NCBI GenBank assembly: GCA_903829945.1
Contig: CAIKRV010000037.1
Location: 1 to 37,876 of the forward strand
From: an uncultured bacterium
GTDB taxonomy: Bacteria > Bacteroidota > Bacteroidia > CAILMK01
Reading direction: 5' to 3'
DNA length: 37,876 nt
Below the pieces are notes generated by a model. The model saw nothing but the letters and a program-made list of their open reading frames with translations. It searched no databases and was not told where the DNA came from. This document shows, piece by piece, positions 16,801 through 24,045 of the stretch (positions within the stretch are counted from its first letter, which is position 1; each line of letters starts with the position of its first letter). The position numbers and the translations under genes are program-made.

Positions 16801-16917
16801 GATATGATTCAACAACAATCAGAAAAAGTAGGTCAGAAAGAACTTTCCAATAAAATTAAAACTGCAATGGACGGCTATAAGCGCGCCTTTGGATTAGGTA
16901 GCGGCGGACCGGGCTAA
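13810..16917 (+). CDS. DUF2723 membrane protein, GT-C-like (protein O-mannosyltransferase-like)
   Basis: 1035 residues from ATG 13810; an upstream in-frame TTG (13777) lies inside the promoter. The first half has about 12 membrane helices. Between helices 1 and 2 comes [27 protein letters not shown] (D37, E40, HPPG 52-55), matching the acidic loop of GT-C lipid-linked glycosyltransferases. The C-terminal half (from about 620) is soluble, with [38 protein letters not shown] as the strongest block, and ends in TPR-like helices. From memory, some databases place this family as GT117. Likely an envelope glycosyltransferase; donor and acceptor are unknown. Followed by an intrinsic terminator. Confidence 0.85.
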   Translation: [1035 protein letters not shown]

Positions 16918-16934
16918 CAGTAATTTGAAAATTT

Positions 16935-16971
16935 AAAAAAGGTGAAACATAAAAAGTTTCACCTTTTTTTT
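16935..16971 (+). terminator. Intrinsic terminator of the DUF2723 gene
   Basis: GGTGAAAC (16941-16948) pairs with GTTTCACC (16956-16963) around a 7-base loop, followed by eight T. A-rich bases before the stem extend the pairing. The terminator sits inside a spurious GTG-initiated extension of the next gene. Confidence 0.9.
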
Positions 16972-17004
16972 GACTTTATACCAATTCATCTATCTAATAT
17001 AAGA

Positions 17005-17032
17005 TTTGGTATAATTTATGTCATTACATTTG
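17005..17032 (+). promoter_or_regulatory. Promoter of the GWxTD gene
   Basis: TTTG (17005-17008), 16-bp spacer, TACATTTG (17025-17032, exact TAnnTTTG). Spacing is slightly short. The box ends 17 bases before the ATG at 17050. Confidence 0.6.
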
Positions 17033-17049
17033 AGTTAAATATCGGCTTT

Positions 17050-18330
17050 ATGAATTTGCTATTTAAAACATCAATATTAAGTTTATTTATTTTAGGAATG
17101 TTTTCAGCGTGCAATACCCCAAAACACGGTACCAAGAAAAGAAATCCTGAGCCTGCCAATACCAATGCCAGATTAGAAAACAGTTTTCAGAAAGTAGTGG
17201 TAGCAAATGCCCGGGTTTTAACTGATACCTCCATTGAAATGGACTTTTTATTACAGCCGGCAAATTTTCTTCATAAAATTCAAAATGCAGACGCCGCTAA
17301 TGCACCCGCAATTCGCTTTCATTTTACTGTAATTGCGGATGATAAAAGCAACCATATTTTAGATACTTTTACCTATTGGGTTCCACAAAATTTAATGTCG
17401 CAACCTTTTATAAATTATACCAGAGGACCGATCAGTTGTTATTCCGTAAATGTTAATTGCATTTATGATATATATGACCCTGCAGAACATATTCACTATA
17501 AAAATATAATCCCCTTTAATTTTGGATCAGCCTTTTCTGCAAACTATTTTAACCTAAGAAAAATAACCGGTCCCGGAAAAGCATTTACTACGCCCCAACG
17601 ATTTTTCCATACCAATGATAGTTGCGTGGTGGACTATTACAAATCCAAAATTCAAAAATTATACGTTCGCTATTCACCGGCCATAGGAAGACCTTCCCCT
17701 ACTCCATTTTATAAAGGACAACAAAAAGTATTATTAGCAAATTTTAGAAATTCATTTAACATTCCGAATGGCGGCGTCCTAAGTTTTAAAATGCCGGGGA
17801 ATTATTTAATTCAAACCGACACCACAAAACGCGAAGGATTATGGGTAAATGTATTCAGTGATGGATTTCCATTTCCTTCCACTGAAAGTGATTATTTAAA
17901 TCCATTGGTATATTTAATTTCAGAGCAAGAATATTTATCCATGAGTCAAAGTGAAAATAAGAAAAAAGCTATAGATGAATTTTGGAATAAATGTGCAGGT
18001 GATGCTGATAAAGGACCATTATTAGCCGATGAATATTATAAAAGAGTAAAAGAAAGTAATGATAATTTTACTACCTCCAAGGAAGGATGGAAAACCGACC
18101 GGGGCATGGTATATATACTCTATGGCAAACCGGATATGGTAAGCAAAGAAAGCTGGGGTGAAAGTTGGACCTATAATGCACATTATCCTTACGCAGCAGT
18201 GGAATTCCGCTTTACACGTTCCGAGCAAGCATGGGGATACGACTATACCCTGATGCGTGAAGCACACTATAAAAATTTATGGTATCAAGCTATTGATAAT
18301 TGGCGGAACGGACGTACCAAAGGGAGATAA
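17050..18330 (+). CDS. GWxTD domain-containing lipoprotein
   Basis: 426 residues from ATG 17050. A GTG at 16942 would extend the frame across the upstream terminator and the promoter, so it is rejected. Lipoprotein signal LFILGMFSAC ends at Cys19. The C-terminal domain carries EGWKTDRGMVYILYGKPD (the GWxTD motif) and SWTYNAHYPYAAVEFRFTRSEQAWGYDYTL, characteristic of this Bacteroidota/Acidobacteriota domain of unknown function. The middle is beta-rich. Likely periplasmic-facing outer-membrane lipoprotein. Convergent with the thioredoxin-like gene after 68 bases. Confidence 0.85.
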   Translation: MNLLFKTSILSLFILGMFSACNTPKHGTKKRNPEPANTNARLENSFQKVVVANARVLTDTSIEMDFLLQPANFLHKIQNADAANAPAIRFHFTVIADDKSNHILDTFTYWVPQNLMSQPFINYTRGPISCYSVNVNCIYDIYDPAEHIHYKNIIPFNFGSAFSANYFNLRKITGPGKAFTTPQRFFHTNDSCVVDYYKSKIQKLYVRYSPAIGRPSPTPFYKGQQKVLLANFRNSFNIPNGGVLSFKMPGNYLIQTDTTKREGLWVNVFSDGFPFPSTESDYLNPLVYLISEQEYLSMSQSENKKKAIDEFWNKCAGDADKGPLLADEYYKRVKESNDNFTTSKEGWKTDRGMVYILYGKPDMVSKESWGESWTYNAHYPYAAVEFRFTRSEQAWGYDYTLMREAHYKNLWYQAIDNWRNGRTKGR

Positions 18331-18398
18331 TTAATACCAGGCTTATACCCTCAATTTTATAGAGTAAGTATAGTCCATATTTTTCCAAATTTAAAAAA

Positions 18399-18998
18399 TT
18401 ACTTACGCCATTTAATGGCACATCCAATTGACTTTGTTTCCGGAACCGGAACGCGATTTCCATTTAATAGTGCATTCACAGCATCCGCAACATAAGTATG
18501 AGTAACTTTTTCCGGTTCCGATCCATTGTCATCAATGGCCCCTTGGTATTTTATAACCCAATTTTTATTCTCTTTCCAAATTACAAAGGCATGCGGCGTT
18601 TTATCGGCCTTAAATTGTTTAGCTACCGATTGCGTTGCATCATATAAAAAAGGGAAATTAATATTTTTTCGTTTTGCCATTTTTACCATTTCCGGATAGG
18701 AATCTTCCTCATAAACCATCGTATCTGAACTACTGATGGCAATTAAAGGAACACCTAACCGAGCAAATTTATTATTTAATAAATTCATGCGCTGCGGATA
18801 CATTTTTGCAAAAGGACAATGATTGCAAGTAAAAACAATTATAAATCCTTTAGCATTTTTATAATCCCCTAGCGAAACTATTTTTCCATTTATATTTTTA
18901 AGCTTAAAATCACTGACAATATTTGCTTGTTTTTCCGGATTAATAAAAGCAAGCGAAACCCAAGTAATTAAAGAAAGTAAAATAAATTTCGGTTTCAT
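18399..18998 (-). CDS. Secreted thioredoxin-like (AhpC/TSA-type) protein
   Basis: 199 residues. Signal peptide (about 1-19) followed by a thioredoxin/redoxin domain: FKLKNINGKIVSLGDYKNAKGFIIVFTCNHCPFAKMYPQRM holds the CNHC redox pair at about 53-56, and DKTPHAFVIW supplies the cis-Pro. The family is often annotated redoxin or thiol-disulfide isomerase. Lies 6 bases after the multicopper oxidase gene on the same strand, so co-transcribed; it may protect or mature that enzyme, but this is inference. Confidence 0.8.
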   Translation of the reverse strand: MKPKFILLSLITWVSLAFINPEKQANIVSDFKLKNINGKIVSLGDYKNAKGFIIVFTCNHCPFAKMYPQRMNLLNNKFARLGVPLIAISSSDTMVYEEDSYPEMVKMAKRKNINFPFLYDATQSVAKQFKADKTPHAFVIWKENKNWVIKYQGAIDDNGSEPEKVTHTYVADAVNALLNGNRVPVPETKSIGCAIKWRK

Positions 18999-19004
18999 AT
19001 TTTG

Positions 19005-20699
19005 TTATTGTTTAACAAATGATCGGGTATACGTTTGCTTATTAGAATTATCAGTCAAATTCAAAAAATAATTCCCCGGCTTTAAAGTACTAATATCAAT
19101 ACCATTTTCAAACCTTGGTTTGGGGAGCATAAAATAGGTACGGCCTAATATATCCGTTATGGTAATATAATAAACATCGATCGGTTCATGATCAAAATTA
19201 ATCATCAATTTATTATTTGCCGGGTTAGGAAATAAACTAAAATTTGGTTTGGGGTACGAAATATTATTAATTCCGGTCTTCTCATTTTCCACGAGAAATT
19301 GCCCCATCATACCTTCATCTTCATGGAGCGCAATATGACAATGGTACATAAAAGGATGCAAGGAATCAGCATAATCAGCAAACCTGGCAATGAAACTTAC
19401 CTTTTGCTTTGATTTCACATAAACAACATCTTTCCAGCCTTGTAATTGTGGCGGAGCAGTACCACCGTCTATAGATAATATGTGGAATTCAACATCATGA
19501 ATATGGAATGGATGACTAAAATTAGACGTGCTGCTAATTTCCCAAATTTCAGTATTATTTAATGGGACAGAATAATTATAATAATTGTAATCAAAAAACT
19601 TGTGATTAATAATAAATTTTGGAGGTGCGCCGGGCCGATCACTGGAATCGCTAATGGATAATGAGCGGGTAAGTACAGCAGATGCCACATCAGGAAATAT
19701 ATTGGTGGTAAGTTTGGTGGGGATAGAGCTAATGGAATTAGAATTGGAATCCGTAACATTGAGATGTAGAATGGTAAAATCCTTGCGTTGCAAATAATTT
19801 TCAAAAGGTCCATTTGGAAATGCATCCCCACCGGGTTCGGATTGTGCCAAGGTGGAATTGTATGCCATTAAATCCACCGAACTACCTTTTTGATGGCTGA
19901 AATTCACTAATATTTCTACACGTTCACCTGCGGAAATAAAATATTTTTTAACCGCAACCGGAGAGTCTAATAAACCACCGTCTGAACTGATCATATAAAA
20001 ACTCCTGCCATCATTAAATCCGAGGTTATAAGAACGCTCTATAGCGGCATCTAATATTCGAAAACGAACCCATTGTGCAGGGACTGTAAATTGTGGTCTA
20101 AGCACACCATTAACCATCATGGAATCTCCATATGGAGCAGAGTTGATTTGATTAGATGAAGTAAATTTTCTATCCGTTAAAGCCAGTGGAATATCATCTA
20201 CGCCATAAGTGCGTGGAAGTTTAAGTGAACTTTCAATTGAATCACGAATAATAATCATTCCTGCCAGCCCTGATTCTAATTGTTTTTGAGCCTCCATATG
20301 TAAATGCGGGTGATACCAATAGGTACCTGCATTATTAGTAATTTTCCAATACGGAGACCAAGTAGTATTAGGAGGAATAATTTGATGTGGCCCCCCATCC
20401 ATCACAGCCGGCAAATGCATTCCATGCCAGTGAATGGTAGTTGAGTCTTGCAATTTATTATGCACGGTCATATTAATGGTACTTCCCTTTTGCCAAATTA
20501 AAGTCGGCCCCATCCAATTACCGTTATAGGCTGCTGTAATGGTTTGATTACCGGGAATCATTTGCTTGAAAGTATCCACTGCCGTCAAAGTAAAATTTGT
20601 ACCGCTCAAAGTATCCGGAATCCATAGCGAATTATATGTTTGCGCTAATGCTAAACGACTTGTAAAAAGAAATAAAAATAGTATAAAATGTTTTTTCAT
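19005..20699 (-). CDS. Multicopper oxidase with T9SS sorting tail
   Basis: 564 residues: signal peptide ending ALAQ, three cupredoxin domains, then a C-terminal T9SS type A tail (FSLFPNPANNK, DILGRTYFM, LKPGNYFLNL). All four copper motifs are intact: HWHGMH, WYHPHLH, HPFHIHDVEFH and HCHIALHEDEGMM, the last including the type 1 copper Cys and axial Met. Laccase/CotA/SufI-like family; typical substrates are phenolics or metal ions, here unknown. Exported through the T9SS to the surface or medium. Follows a T9SS protein by 41 bases and precedes a thioredoxin-like protein by 6. Confidence 0.9.
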   Translation of the reverse strand: MKKHFILFLFLFTSRLALAQTYNSLWIPDTLSGTNFTLTAVDTFKQMIPGNQTITAAYNGNWMGPTLIWQKGSTINMTVHNKLQDSTTIHWHGMHLPAVMDGGPHQIIPPNTTWSPYWKITNNAGTYWYHPHLHMEAQKQLESGLAGMIIIRDSIESSLKLPRTYGVDDIPLALTDRKFTSSNQINSAPYGDSMMVNGVLRPQFTVPAQWVRFRILDAAIERSYNLGFNDGRSFYMISSDGGLLDSPVAVKKYFISAGERVEILVNFSHQKGSSVDLMAYNSTLAQSEPGGDAFPNGPFENYLQRKDFTILHLNVTDSNSNSISSIPTKLTTNIFPDVASAVLTRSLSISDSSDRPGAPPKFIINHKFFDYNYYNYSVPLNNTEIWEISSTSNFSHPFHIHDVEFHILSIDGGTAPPQLQGWKDVVYVKSKQKVSFIARFADYADSLHPFMYHCHIALHEDEGMMGQFLVENEKTGINNISYPKPNFSLFPNPANNKLMINFDHEPIDVYYITITDILGRTYFMLPKPRFENGIDISTLKPGNYFLNLTDNSNKQTYTRSFVKQ

Positions 20700-20740
20700 C
20701 TGCTGATTATAATTTCATGATTTAAACCATTTATTCATCC

Positions 20741-21619
20741 CTAGAAGTGCATGAATTTTTGTATATCATATTGCTCGTCCATATCCGTAATTCTTAAAGT
20801 ATAAATTCCCTTTGGCAAGCCGGAAGTATTAATTTCCAAATTATTACTTTGCAATACTAACTGACCTAGTGCATTGTAAATTGAAATGCTTTTAAGTTTA
20901 GAATTACCCTGCATTTTTATATGCAAAATGCCTTGTTCAGGATTGGGGTATATTAAACAAAGATTCGCTTTATAAAAGGCGTCTTCAATGCCAAGTACAG
21001 TCCCTCCTACCCATGATAAATCATCTACCAATAATGCAGTCCCAATATGCTTACCATTTCTTGGATCTGCTGCCATAAATTGAATAAAAACAGTATCAGG
21101 AGTGATGGCACTACGGTATCTGATTTTAACATTAAACTGCGTGTATTTTTTCACGGAATCACCAAAAGTTTTAGTTCCAAACCCAAGGGTATCACGTTTA
21201 TTTAAACTTGTATTCCAATGACAAAAATTAACTATTATACGACAAGAATCACCGCCAACAGGGCTATATTGAAACCATCCGCTTAAGGTATCAGGTAAAA
21301 CATTACCTGAAAAAGCATAACCACCAAAAGATTTACCTTTTAGCGGCGGACCCATGGTAGCCGCACCGGAATAAAGCATTGCCGGAACGGTATCCACGAG
21401 CTTTGTTTTTGGATTGGTGGCTGTATCTACCTTGCACAAAACGGCATAGTTGCCACTATGAGCATTAGAAGATATAAGTACGCCCGGACTGCCAAACCAT
21501 GAAGTAGGGAACATAGAGGGGCCCTGTTGGCTCCATTGTTCAAAGCCTGCATTCGGTATGGTTTGTGCCCAAATATAATTGGACGACAATAAAACTATTA
21601 GTACAAGGATTTTTTTCAT
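20741..21619 (-). CDS. Secreted T9SS-targeted protein with carbohydrate-binding-like beta-sandwich
   Basis: 292 residues: signal peptide (cleavage near IWAQ), then a beta-sandwich opening with TIPNAGFEQWSQ...P.SWFGSPG, a start seen in Bacteroidota proteins with carbohydrate- or surface-binding domains (PCMD-like). The last 75 residues form a T9SS type A tail (LCLIYPNPEQGILHIKM, IYNALGQLVLQS, LPKGIYTLRI). First gene of the apparent operon with the multicopper oxidase and thioredoxin-like protein. No exact TAnnTTTG upstream. Ligand unknown. Confidence 0.75.
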   Translation of the reverse strand: MKKILVLIVLLSSNYIWAQTIPNAGFEQWSQQGPSMFPTSWFGSPGVLISSNAHSGNYAVLCKVDTATNPKTKLVDTVPAMLYSGAATMGPPLKGKSFGGYAFSGNVLPDTLSGWFQYSPVGGDSCRIIVNFCHWNTSLNKRDTLGFGTKTFGDSVKKYTQFNVKIRYRSAITPDTVFIQFMAADPRNGKHIGTALLVDDLSWVGGTVLGIEDAFYKANLCLIYPNPEQGILHIKMQGNSKLKSISIYNALGQLVLQSNNLEINTSGLPKGIYTLRITDMDEQYDIQKFMHF

Positions 21620-21696
21620 GGGTATAATAATTAGATTTAAAGTATAGACGCTAAAACTTATTAATTCCTTCGGTGGATGGAATTTGAAACTAAGAT

Positions 21697-21731
21697 AAAA
21701 AAAATACCCTGAACCAAAGGTCCAGGGTATT
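21697..21731 (-). terminator. Intrinsic terminator of rpsF-rpsR-rplI
   Basis: A 13-bp stem (21703-21715 with 21719-21731, one mismatch) around an AAA loop, followed on the minus strand by eight T. Lies 21 bases after the rplI stop. Confidence 0.9.
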
Positions 21732-21752
21732 AAGTTTTAGTAAATATAAGAA

Positions 21753-22202
21753 TTATGCTTCTTCAGCTACTACTTCAATATTGAACTTAGCTTTAACTTC
21801 TCTGTGAAGGTCAGCAGTAACTTCATAAGTGCCCAATTCCTTGATATCGCTTTGAACGGCAATTTTGCGACGGTCAATATCAATACCGGTGTCTTTCAAC
21901 ATTTGAGCAATTTGCAAAGTGGTAACTGAACCAAAAATACGGCCACTGGAAGCGGTTTTGGCAGCATAACGCAATACCATACCGTTTAATTTAGCCGCTA
22001 ATTCTTCAGCGTCAGTTTTAATCTTAGCAAGTTTATGTGAAGCTTGACGAAGGTTTTCAGCATTTACCTTTTTATTCGATTCGGTAGCTATAGTAGCTAA
22101 GCCATTAGGAATAAGGTAATTGCGTGCATAACCGGGACGAACCGTAAGAATATCGCCCTTGTATCCTAGTTTTACAATGTCTTGAGTTAAAATGATTTCC
22201 AT
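21753..22202 (-). CDS. rplI: 50S ribosomal protein L9
   Basis: 149 residues. N-terminal MEIILTQDIVKLGYKGDILTVRPGYARNYLIPNGLA is the hallmark L9 rRNA-binding domain, followed by a long helix and a C-terminal domain (IGSG-like GRIFGSVTT, AQMLK, DIDRRKI). Last gene of the rpsF-rpsR-rplI operon; 73 bases separate it from rpsR. Confidence 0.97.
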   Translation of the reverse strand: MEIILTQDIVKLGYKGDILTVRPGYARNYLIPNGLATIATESNKKVNAENLRQASHKLAKIKTDAEELAAKLNGMVLRYAAKTASSGRIFGSVTTLQIAQMLKDTGIDIDRRKIAVQSDIKELGTYEVTADLHREVKAKFNIEVVAEEA

Positions 22203-22275
22203 CTTTTTAAAATTTTTAGTTATGGGATTAGCTATTTGAAATAATCGCCGGCAAGCCCAAAGTTAATTTTCTTAA

Positions 22276-22548
22276 TTATTTCAATGAGTCAGCAACGTAT
22301 GGTAATAATGCCATGTGACGTGCACGACTGATTGCTTTTCCAAGTCTGCGTTGAAACTTCAAAGAAGTTCCTGTAATACGACGAGGATACATTTTACCTT
22401 GTTCATTTACAAAACGTAAAAGAAAATCAGGGTCTTTGTAATCAATATATTTAATATTGTTTCTTTTGAACCAGCAGAATTTCTTCTTGTTCGGACGCTC
22501 CTGAGGAGTGATATTGATGAATATATTTTTATAATTATTCTGTGCCAT
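22276..22548 (-). CDS. rpsR: 30S ribosomal protein S18
   Basis: 90 residues. [63 protein letters not shown] is the S18 core that pairs with S6 on 16S rRNA. 20 bases after rpsF, same transcript. Confidence 0.97.
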   Translation of the reverse strand: MAQNNYKNIFINITPQERPNKKKFCWFKRNNIKYIDYKDPDFLLRFVNEQGKMYPRRITGTSLKFQRRLGKAISRARHMALLPYVADSLK

Positions 22549-22568
22549 TGGTATAGTATTAAATTTAA

Positions 22569-22958
22569 TTAGGGTTCAATAAGGGATTCTGCGTCACGTT
22601 CGCGTTGTGCTTTAGCTTTGCGATCCTTGTTAAACTCACCCCTTTTACGGCGTTCGTTAAATTCGATGGCATACTTATCCAAATGTAAAGTGAGAAAACG
22701 CATAATGCGTTCATCACGGCGGTATTCGATCTCAAGGCGCTCGATGAGTGCAGGATCGGCTTTGAATTCAATGAGGTGATAAAAACCGGTTGACTTTTTA
22801 TTAATTGGGTAAGCTAACTTACGCAATCCCCAGTTTTCCTCATGCACGACCTCCGCCTGGTTACTAGTCAGGTAATCGCGGAACTTACCGGCAACTTCTT
22901 TCATTTGCTCTTCGGTAAGAAGCGGAGTGATAATGAACATTGTTTCGTACTGTTGCAT
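22569..22958 (-). CDS. rpsF: 30S ribosomal protein S6
   Basis: 129 residues. N-terminal [38 protein letters not shown] and [25 protein letters not shown] are diagnostic of S6. The charged C-terminal extension ([22 protein letters not shown]) is longer than in Escherichia coli, as in other Bacteroidota. First gene of the operon; no ssb between rpsF and rpsR, unlike many Gram-positives. Confidence 0.97.
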   Translation of the reverse strand: MQQYETMFIITPLLTEEQMKEVAGKFRDYLTSNQAEVVHEENWGLRKLAYPINKKSTGFYHLIEFKADPALIERLEIEYRRDERIMRFLTLHLDKYAIEFNERRKRGEFNKDRKAKAQRERDAESLIEP

Positions 22959-22994
22959 GATTTAAAATAAACTAATGTCTAATAAATTGAGGCG

Positions 22995-23002
22995 CAAAGG
23001 TA
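22995..23002 (-). promoter_or_regulatory. -7 element of rpsF operon promoter
   Basis: Minus-strand TACCTTTG is an exact TAnnTTTG match, 36 bases before the rpsF ATG. The short leader shows no obvious S6:S18-binding hairpin. Confidence 0.55.
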
Positions 23003-23073
23003 CAAATTATTTTGACTTTTAAGATTTAAATTTTATTCTTTTCCTTTTATCAGTATTTAATTGACTGAATATT

Positions 23074-23104
23074 AAGGCCTAAATACCGAAATTATTTAAG
23101 CCTT
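23074..23104. other. Intergenic hairpin near a gene 3' end
   Basis: Arms 23074-23084 and 23094-23104 (AAGGCCTAAAT / ATTTAAGCCTT) form an 11-bp stem with one mismatch and a 9-base loop. No T run follows on either strand. Between the secreted-protein stop and the rpsF promoter; may help end the minus-strand transcript. Confidence 0.4.
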
Positions 23105-23152
23105 GCCTTAGCAATCATAATTTAAAAGCCTGTATTTCTTTTATTTAGAAAT

Positions 23153-23614
23153 CTACTTGATCTTTTGTATGCTTAGGACAGGCATAATGGCCGCCCAGCC
23201 TTTCTTTTTATCCCATACATAGGAACCTCGTACCCTGATTCTTTGACCCTTAACCGGGATATATACATGGTTCACATAATTCCCTTTAATGGCAATTTCT
23301 GCCGGCTTTAAAGAATCGGATTTATAGGAAAAAATAGGAATCACCACCAAACAACCTTTTTCTTTGGTCTGATTTTCCTTGGTTAACAATGATTTATACT
23401 TATCATCTAATTTTAACAAAATATGATAATCGCCATTGGATTTGCCTTTTACCCTGACAACCTTACCGCTAATTTGTACTAAGGAATCCTTTACTTCTTG
23501 TTTTTCAGGCTTGTAAACATGTGACCACAAGTTATTTAGTGAATCACGGGTACTTGTTTGTGCCCAAGTACATAATGGCAATAATATTATTGTAATGACT
23601 AACAGTCGTTTCAT
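23153..23614 (-). CDS. Secreted protein of unknown function, OB-fold-like
   Basis: 153 residues with a signal peptide (cleavage near TWAQ at about 19). The mature part has alternating strands (VQISGKVVRVKGKSNGDYHILLKLD, RIRVRGSYVWDKKKGWAAIMPVLSI) resembling the OB-fold, cleavage-site-free DUF-type secreted proteins often seen beside nucleases; no catalytic residues. Function unknown. An exact TAnnTTTG box lies 5 bases before the ATG. Confidence 0.6.
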   Translation of the reverse strand: MKRLLVITIILLPLCTWAQTSTRDSLNNLWSHVYKPEKQEVKDSLVQISGKVVRVKGKSNGDYHILLKLDDKYKSLLTKENQTKEKGCLVVIPIFSYKSDSLKPAEIAIKGNYVNHVYIPVKGQRIRVRGSYVWDKKKGWAAIMPVLSIQKIK

Positions 23615-23619
23615 GCCTT

Positions 23620-23627
23620 CAAAATTA
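23620..23627 (-). promoter_or_regulatory. -7 element of the 23153-23614 gene
   Basis: Minus-strand TAATTTTG, exact TAnnTTTG, 5 bases before the ATG at 23614, so the mRNA would be leaderless. Confidence 0.45.
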
Positions 23628-23669
23628 ATTTAATGTTTCGACTAGTTCAGCGTATCTTAAATTATGTTT

Positions 23670-24041
23670 TTATTGTGGCTTTCGGTTCTTTTTCAATACT
23701 TCCAGATATTTGCCCAAATCACTATTATTTTTAATCGGAAAATCAAACATCATCCTAGAAACCTTTGGATTTTCAGCTTCATATTCAATTAAAAATTTAT
23801 CCCCTTCTTTAAAATTTGCACTATCAGGAATTGACCAGGCATCTCCAAAATATTTGGTGCTATAATCATTACCATATTCTTTACCATTCAAGGAGAAATG
23901 ATAGGCAATTGCAGGCATTTTACCCATGGGTTTATATGCTTCAATAATTCCTATGCCGTATTTCGGATCCTTAATTTCTAAGGAATGAGAACAGGATAAT
24001 AATGAAAACATGGTACAAAAGGCTAAAATATTTCTCATCAT
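23670..24041 (-). CDS. Small putative lipoprotein of unknown function
   Basis: 123 residues. Lipobox FSLLSC with Cys at 17 after a short signal. The rest is beta-rich (GIGIIEAYKPMGKMPAIAYHFSLNGKEYGNDYS, KFLIEYEAENPKVSRMMFDFPI), not recognised. Double ATG at 24041/24038. Starts 4 bases after the beta-helix gene on the same strand, so probably co-transcribed. Confidence 0.6.
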   Translation of the reverse strand: MMRNILAFCTMFSLLSCSHSLEIKDPKYGIGIIEAYKPMGKMPAIAYHFSLNGKEYGNDYSTKYFGDAWSIPDSANFKEGDKFLIEYEAENPKVSRMMFDFPIKNNSDLGKYLEVLKKNRKPQ

Positions 24042-24045
24042 GCCC

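Noticed and set aside
16942-17049. GTG-initiated 36-residue extension of the GWxTD protein
   Set aside because: It would read through the intrinsic terminator and the promoter; the ATG at 17050 opens a clean lipoprotein signal.
22959-22995. S6:S18-type autoregulatory leader before rpsF
   Set aside because: The leader is about 30 bases, AT-rich and has no hairpin with the CCG motif expected for such a site.
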